DNA from: Oehlia diaphana
Lineage: Eukaryota; Glomeromycota; Glomeromycetes; Glomerales; Glomeraceae
Assembly: GCA_003833135.1 (NCBI GenBank)
Contig: QZLH01000092.1
Coordinates: 122,694-149,140, forward strand
Direction: 5' to 3'
DNA: 26,447 bases
Below are positions 23,601 through 26,447 of this stretch, one piece after another. The notes under the pieces were generated by a model. The model saw nothing but the letters and a program-made list of their open reading frames with translations. It did no database searches and had not been told where the DNA came from. Positions within the stretch are counted from its first letter, which is position 1. Each line of letters opens with the position of its first letter. Position numbers and translations under genes: made by a program.

Positions 23601-26447
23601 GCATTAATTTTTTGGATGAAATCATCAATTTTTTTACTTTCACTAATCAAATTTGTCAAATTTATAGTATAACTTTGAACTAAAATATAATCTTTTGTAC
23701 TTTGATTTTGAGATATTCCATACAATACTTTAAATGCATCATATTTTGTTGAATATTTTTTAGCCTAATATAAATAAAAAAAGGTTATAAATATATTAAT
23801 TAACTTTCAATCAGTATGTAACCTATATAAATAGTTAAATATTTGAAAAAATTTCATACCTTATTTATTAAAGAATCAATGGATTCTTGTGAATTATGTA
23901 AACATTTTAAAGCAACTTTTTTATTTGAATCTCTTGTATAATTTTTATCATACTGATGCTTTTTGTGTAATGGACCATCCTTCCATATTGCAGAATATAA
24001 TGTTACAAGACCATTTTTGCCTGTTTCTTTAATTTCATTAAACTGATTGTATGGTATCCATTCAAATACTATATAATTATATTTATTAATTTTTAGTTGC
24101 ATTTCTTGGATGAAATCATCAATTTTTTCATTTCCACTAATCCAATTTGTCAAGTTTATAGTATAACTTTGAACCAAAATATAATCTCCTGTATCTTGAT
24201 TTTGAGATATTCCATATAATACTTGAAATGATCCATTGTCTGTTAAATATTTTTTAGCCTAAATATAAATAAAAGTGATTATAAATATATTAATTAAAAA
24301 AGTATTCGTATAGTTGAAGAAATCTAATACCTCATTTATTAAAGAATTAATGGATTTTTGTGAATTGTGTAAACATTTTAAAGCAACCCTTTTATTAGAA
24401 TCTCTTGTATAATTTTTATCCTCATACTTTTTGTGTAATGGACCATCCTTCCATATTGCAGAATATACTCTTATAAGGCAATTTTTGCCTGTTTCTTTAA
24501 TTTCATTAAATTGATTGTATGGTATCCATTCAAGCACTATATCATAATTACCATTAATTTTTAATTGCATTTCTTGGATGAAATCATCAATTTTTTTATT
24601 TCCACTTGTCAATATATAATTATTTTGAACAAAAATATAATCTTGTGTATCAGGATTTTGAGATATTCCATATAATATTTGAAATTTATCATCTTTTATT
24701 AGATATTTTTTAGCCTAAATATAATTAAAAAAAGGTTATACATATATTAATTAGAAAAATATTTAAATATTTGAAGAAATTTCATACCTCATTTATTAAA
24801 GAATCAATTGATTGTGAATTATGTAAATATTTTAAAGCAACCTTTTTATTTGAATCTCTTCTATACTCACTATCTCCTGTGTACTCAACATACTCACTAT
24901 ACTGATGGTATTTGCGTAATGGACCATCCTTCCATATTGCAGAATATATTGTTATAAGGCCATTTTTGCCTGTCTCCTTAATTTCATCAAACTGATTGTA
25001 TGGTATCCATTCAAGCACTATATCATCAAAATTATTAATTTTAAGTTGCCTTTTTTGAATGAAATTATCAATTATTTCGTTTCCACTATTCCAATTTGTC
25101 AAGGTTATAGTATTACTTTGTACCAAAATATAATCTCTTGTATCTTGATTTTGAGATATTCCATACAATACTTGAAATGTATCATATTCTGTTGAATATT
25201 TCTTAGCCTAAAATAAAAAAGATTGTAAAATATTTAACTAAAAAATATTAAATATTTGAAGAAATTTCATACCTCATTTATAAAAGAATCAATTGATTGT
25301 GAATTATGTAAATATTTTAATGCAACTTTTTTATTTGAATCTCTAGTATAATCACTCCATTTATATTTTTTTAGTAATGGACCATCCTCCCATATTGCAG
25401 AATATATTGTTATCTGTCCATTTTTGCCTGCCACTTTAATTTCATTAAACTGATTGTATGGAATCCATTCAAATACTATATTATATCCATTATTTTTTAA
25501 TTGCATTTCTTTAATGAAATTATCAACTTTTTCATTTCCACTTGTCCATAAATAAGTATTTTGAACAAGAATATAATCTCTTGTATCTGGGTTTTGAGAT
25601 ATTCCATATAATATTTGAAATTTTTCATCTTTTATTAGATATTTTTTAGCCTAATAAAAAGAGATTGTAAATATATTAATTAAAAAAGTATTTAATTATT
25701 TGGAAAAATTTCATACCTCATTTATTAAGGAATCTATAGATTGCAAATTGTATAAACATATTAAAGCAATTTTTTTATTTGAATCTCTTCTATACTCACT
25801 ATCTCCTGTGTACTCAACATACTCACTATACTGATGGTATTTGCGTAATGGACCATCCTTCCATATTGCAGAATATACGCCATTTTTACCTGTTTCTTTA
25901 ATTTCATCAAACTGATTGTATGGAATCCATTCAAATACTATATTATATCCATTATTTTTTAATTGCATATCTTTAATGAAATTATCAACTTTTTCATTTC
26001 CACTTATCCATATATAATTATTTTGAACAAGAATATAATCTCCTGTACCTGGGTTTTGAGATATTCCATATAATATTTGAAATTTTTCATCTTTTATTAG
26101 ATATTTTTGTGCCTAATAAAAAGAAATTGTAAATATATTAATTAAAAAAGTATTTAAATATTTGAAGAAATTTCATACCTCATTTATCAATAAATCTATG
26201 GATTGTAAATTATGTAAATATTTAAAAGTAACTTTTTTATTTGAATCTCTTCTATACTCACTATCTCCTGTGTACTCAACATACTCACTATACTGATGGT
26301 ATTTGCGTAATGGACCATCCTTCCATATTGCAGAATATATTGTTACCAGACTATTTTTGCCTGTTTCTTTAATTTCATTAAACTGATTGTATGATATCCA
26401 CTCAAATACTATATTATTATATTTATTAATTTTTAATTGCATTTCTT
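20630..26447 (-). CDS. Multi-N-lobe TKL kinase gene: at least 11 tandem N-lobe exons feeding one C-lobe exon (partial, 5' end outside)
   Basis: The terminal exon (20630-21496, 288 aa) encodes V-K-K-Y-S, beta4-beta5 (Y-G-I-S-Q-R-P-D-T-K-E-Y-V-M-V), HRDFHTGN from residue 76, D-M-G at 101-103, A-P-E-V-L at 126-130, and a tail with Y-T-S-R-L-L ending Q-C-L-D-Q-A-I. Upstream lie eleven exons of 351-420 nt (the outermost cut by the window edge). Each begins with an A-K-K-Y-like beta4-beta5 segment, then N-W-x-S-G-N-E-K-I-D, W-I-P-Y-N-Q-F, a glycine-loop region, V-A-L-K and N-E before the donor. All complete ones are multiples of 3 in phase 0 except 22027-22417. Introns are 65-95 nt. No unit has a convincing start codon, so transcription probably begins beyond 26447. 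The nearest unit plus the terminal exon makes a kinase with all key residues. Constitutive splicing would give a protein with many N-lobes and one C-lobe; exon skipping would give variants. I cannot tell which. Confidence 0.8.
21575..21949 (-). repeat. Array unit 0: canonical N-lobe exon (125 codons)
   Basis: It begins A-K-I-Y-P and contains M-W-T-S-G-N-E-N-I-D-D-F. It is the only unit with a good glycine loop (V-G-K-G-G-F-A-T-V-Y). The beta3 lysine is in L-A-L-K-C and the last codon is the alphaC Glu. An in-frame ATG at 21857-21859 could start a short kinase. Confidence 0.85.
22027..22417 (-). repeat. Array unit 1: frameshifted N-lobe exon (391 nt)
   Basis: It has the same splice borders as its neighbours, but after Q-N-P-D-T about 8 nt are missing relative to the other units. 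The frame from the acceptor reaches TAG near the W-I-S-G position, while the N-lobe half stays open in another frame. Loop: G-K-N-D-L-I-R-L-Y. Confidence 0.8.
22502..22900 (-). repeat. Array unit 2: N-lobe exon (133 codons)
   Basis: Open from A-K-K-Y-S-I to T-E before GTATG. The loop R-K-N-G-Q-I-A-L-Y has lost its first glycine; V-A-L-K is kept. Confidence 0.8.
22973..23347 (-). repeat. Array unit 3: N-lobe exon (125 codons)
   Basis: Starts A-E-K-Y-L. It has a shortened N-N-Y-I-L-T-S-G-N junction between beta5 and the N-lobe start. Loop G-K-N-S-L-I-T-I-Y; V-A-L-K and N-E are kept. Confidence 0.8.
23414..23764 (-). repeat. Array unit 4: shortest N-lobe exon (117 codons)
   Basis: Several in-frame deletions. 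The glycine loop collapses to G-K-N-G-I-Y-S-A-I-W, and the segment between the beta3 lysine and alphaC is shortened (V-V-L-K-C-L-E-S-I-D). Confidence 0.8.
23860..24258 (-). repeat. Array unit 5: N-lobe exon (133 codons), alphaC Glu changed
   Basis: Open throughout. The last codon before the donor is AAG (Lys) instead of GAG (Glu), so the alphaC salt-bridge residue is lost. Loop G-K-N-G-L-V-T-L-Y. Confidence 0.8.
24331..24714 (-). repeat. Array unit 6: N-lobe exon (128 codons), variant donor
   Basis: Open throughout. The donor reads GTATTA instead of GTATGA, so read-through would not stop at once. Loop G-K-N-C-L-I-R-V-Y; beta5 joins T-S-G-N by the short N-N-Y-I-L link. Confidence 0.8.
24788..25207 (-). 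repeat. Array unit 7: longest N-lobe exon (140 codons)
   Basis: It carries an insertion reading R-K-Y-H-Q-Y-S-E-Y-V-E-Y-T-G-D-S-E-Y between W-K-D-G-P-L and the beta3 strand, shared with units 9 and 10. Loop G-K-N-G-L-I-T-I-Y; V-A-L-K is kept. Confidence 0.8.
25273..25650 (-). repeat. Array unit 8: N-lobe exon (126 codons)
   Basis: Open throughout and lacks the Tyr-rich insertion of its neighbours. Loop G-K-N-G-Q-I-T-I-Y; V-A-L-K is kept. Its first half is nearly the same as unit 9. Confidence 0.8.
25717..26112 (-). repeat. Array unit 9: N-lobe exon (132 codons), beta3 Lys lost
   Basis: Starts A-Q-K-Y-L. The glycine loop is shortened to G-K-N-G-V-Y, like unit 4. The beta3 motif reads I-A-L-I-C, so the ATP-anchoring lysine is replaced by Ile. 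It carries the Tyr-rich insertion. Confidence 0.8.
26179..26447 (-). repeat. Array unit 10: N-lobe exon cut by the window edge
   Basis: Only the second half is visible. It has the Tyr-rich insertion, loop G-K-N-S-L-V-T-I-Y and V-T-F-K at beta3. The array therefore continues beyond the window. Confidence 0.75.

Noticed and set aside
22021..26442. Each N-lobe unit as an independent small gene
   Set aside because: Units have no consistent ATG, begin at AG acceptors and end at GTATG donors in phase 0, so they are better read as exons of one gene.
1..26447. tRNA or rRNA genes
   Set aside because: I found no box A/box B pairs or rRNA-like GC-rich stretches by eye; a covariance search was not possible.

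Overview
The window is AT-rich eukaryotic DNA carrying intron-containing, tyrosine-kinase-like (TKL) protein kinase genes. It most resembles the genome of an arbuscular mycorrhizal fungus of the Rhizophagus type. That assignment comes from recalled knowledge of the large kinase and kinase-Sel1 families there: N-terminal CxxC clusters, a W-T-S-G-N motif before the kinase, HRDLHxGN catalytic loops, D(L/M)G instead of DFG, and tails such as Y-T-S-R-L-L and E-I-P-D-D-G-F. Introns are short (about 60-95 nt) with GT...AG ends.

Layout. 63-1139 (-) is the 3' half of a kinase gene, ending at an ambiguous base (1140). 1602-3886 (-) is a complete, related kinase that I can join into nine exons and 561 aa; the two are tandem duplicates about 1.54 kb apart. 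4022-7059 holds no gene I can support. 7060-8713 (+) is a kinase with three N-terminal cysteine motifs and one frameshift. 8714-13771 is non-coding: a foldback element (9116-9257), T-rich tracts, a purine-rich repeat field (10505-11096) and a MITE (11097-11259). 13772-16767 (-) is a kinase-linker-Sel1 gene of 13 exons (717 aa). 16768-20629 is non-coding apart from a second, inverted MITE copy (19645-19806). 20630-26447 (-) is the most unusual locus: one kinase C-lobe exon preceded by at least 11 tandem N-lobe exons, running off the window.

The common theme is tandem amplification of symmetric exons. In the Sel1 gene seven phase-1 cassettes of 72-90 nt form the linker between kinase and Sel1 domain. 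In the last locus phase-0 exons of 351-420 nt each encode beta4-beta5 fused to a new N-lobe. In the first locus the C-terminal tail is built of phase-1 mini-exons down to 12 nt. Because the exons start and end in the same phase, any number can be skipped or duplicated without breaking the frame. The one clear exception is array unit 22027-22417, which is frameshifted. Whether cells use this for variable splicing or for one long multi-N-lobe protein cannot be decided from DNA alone.
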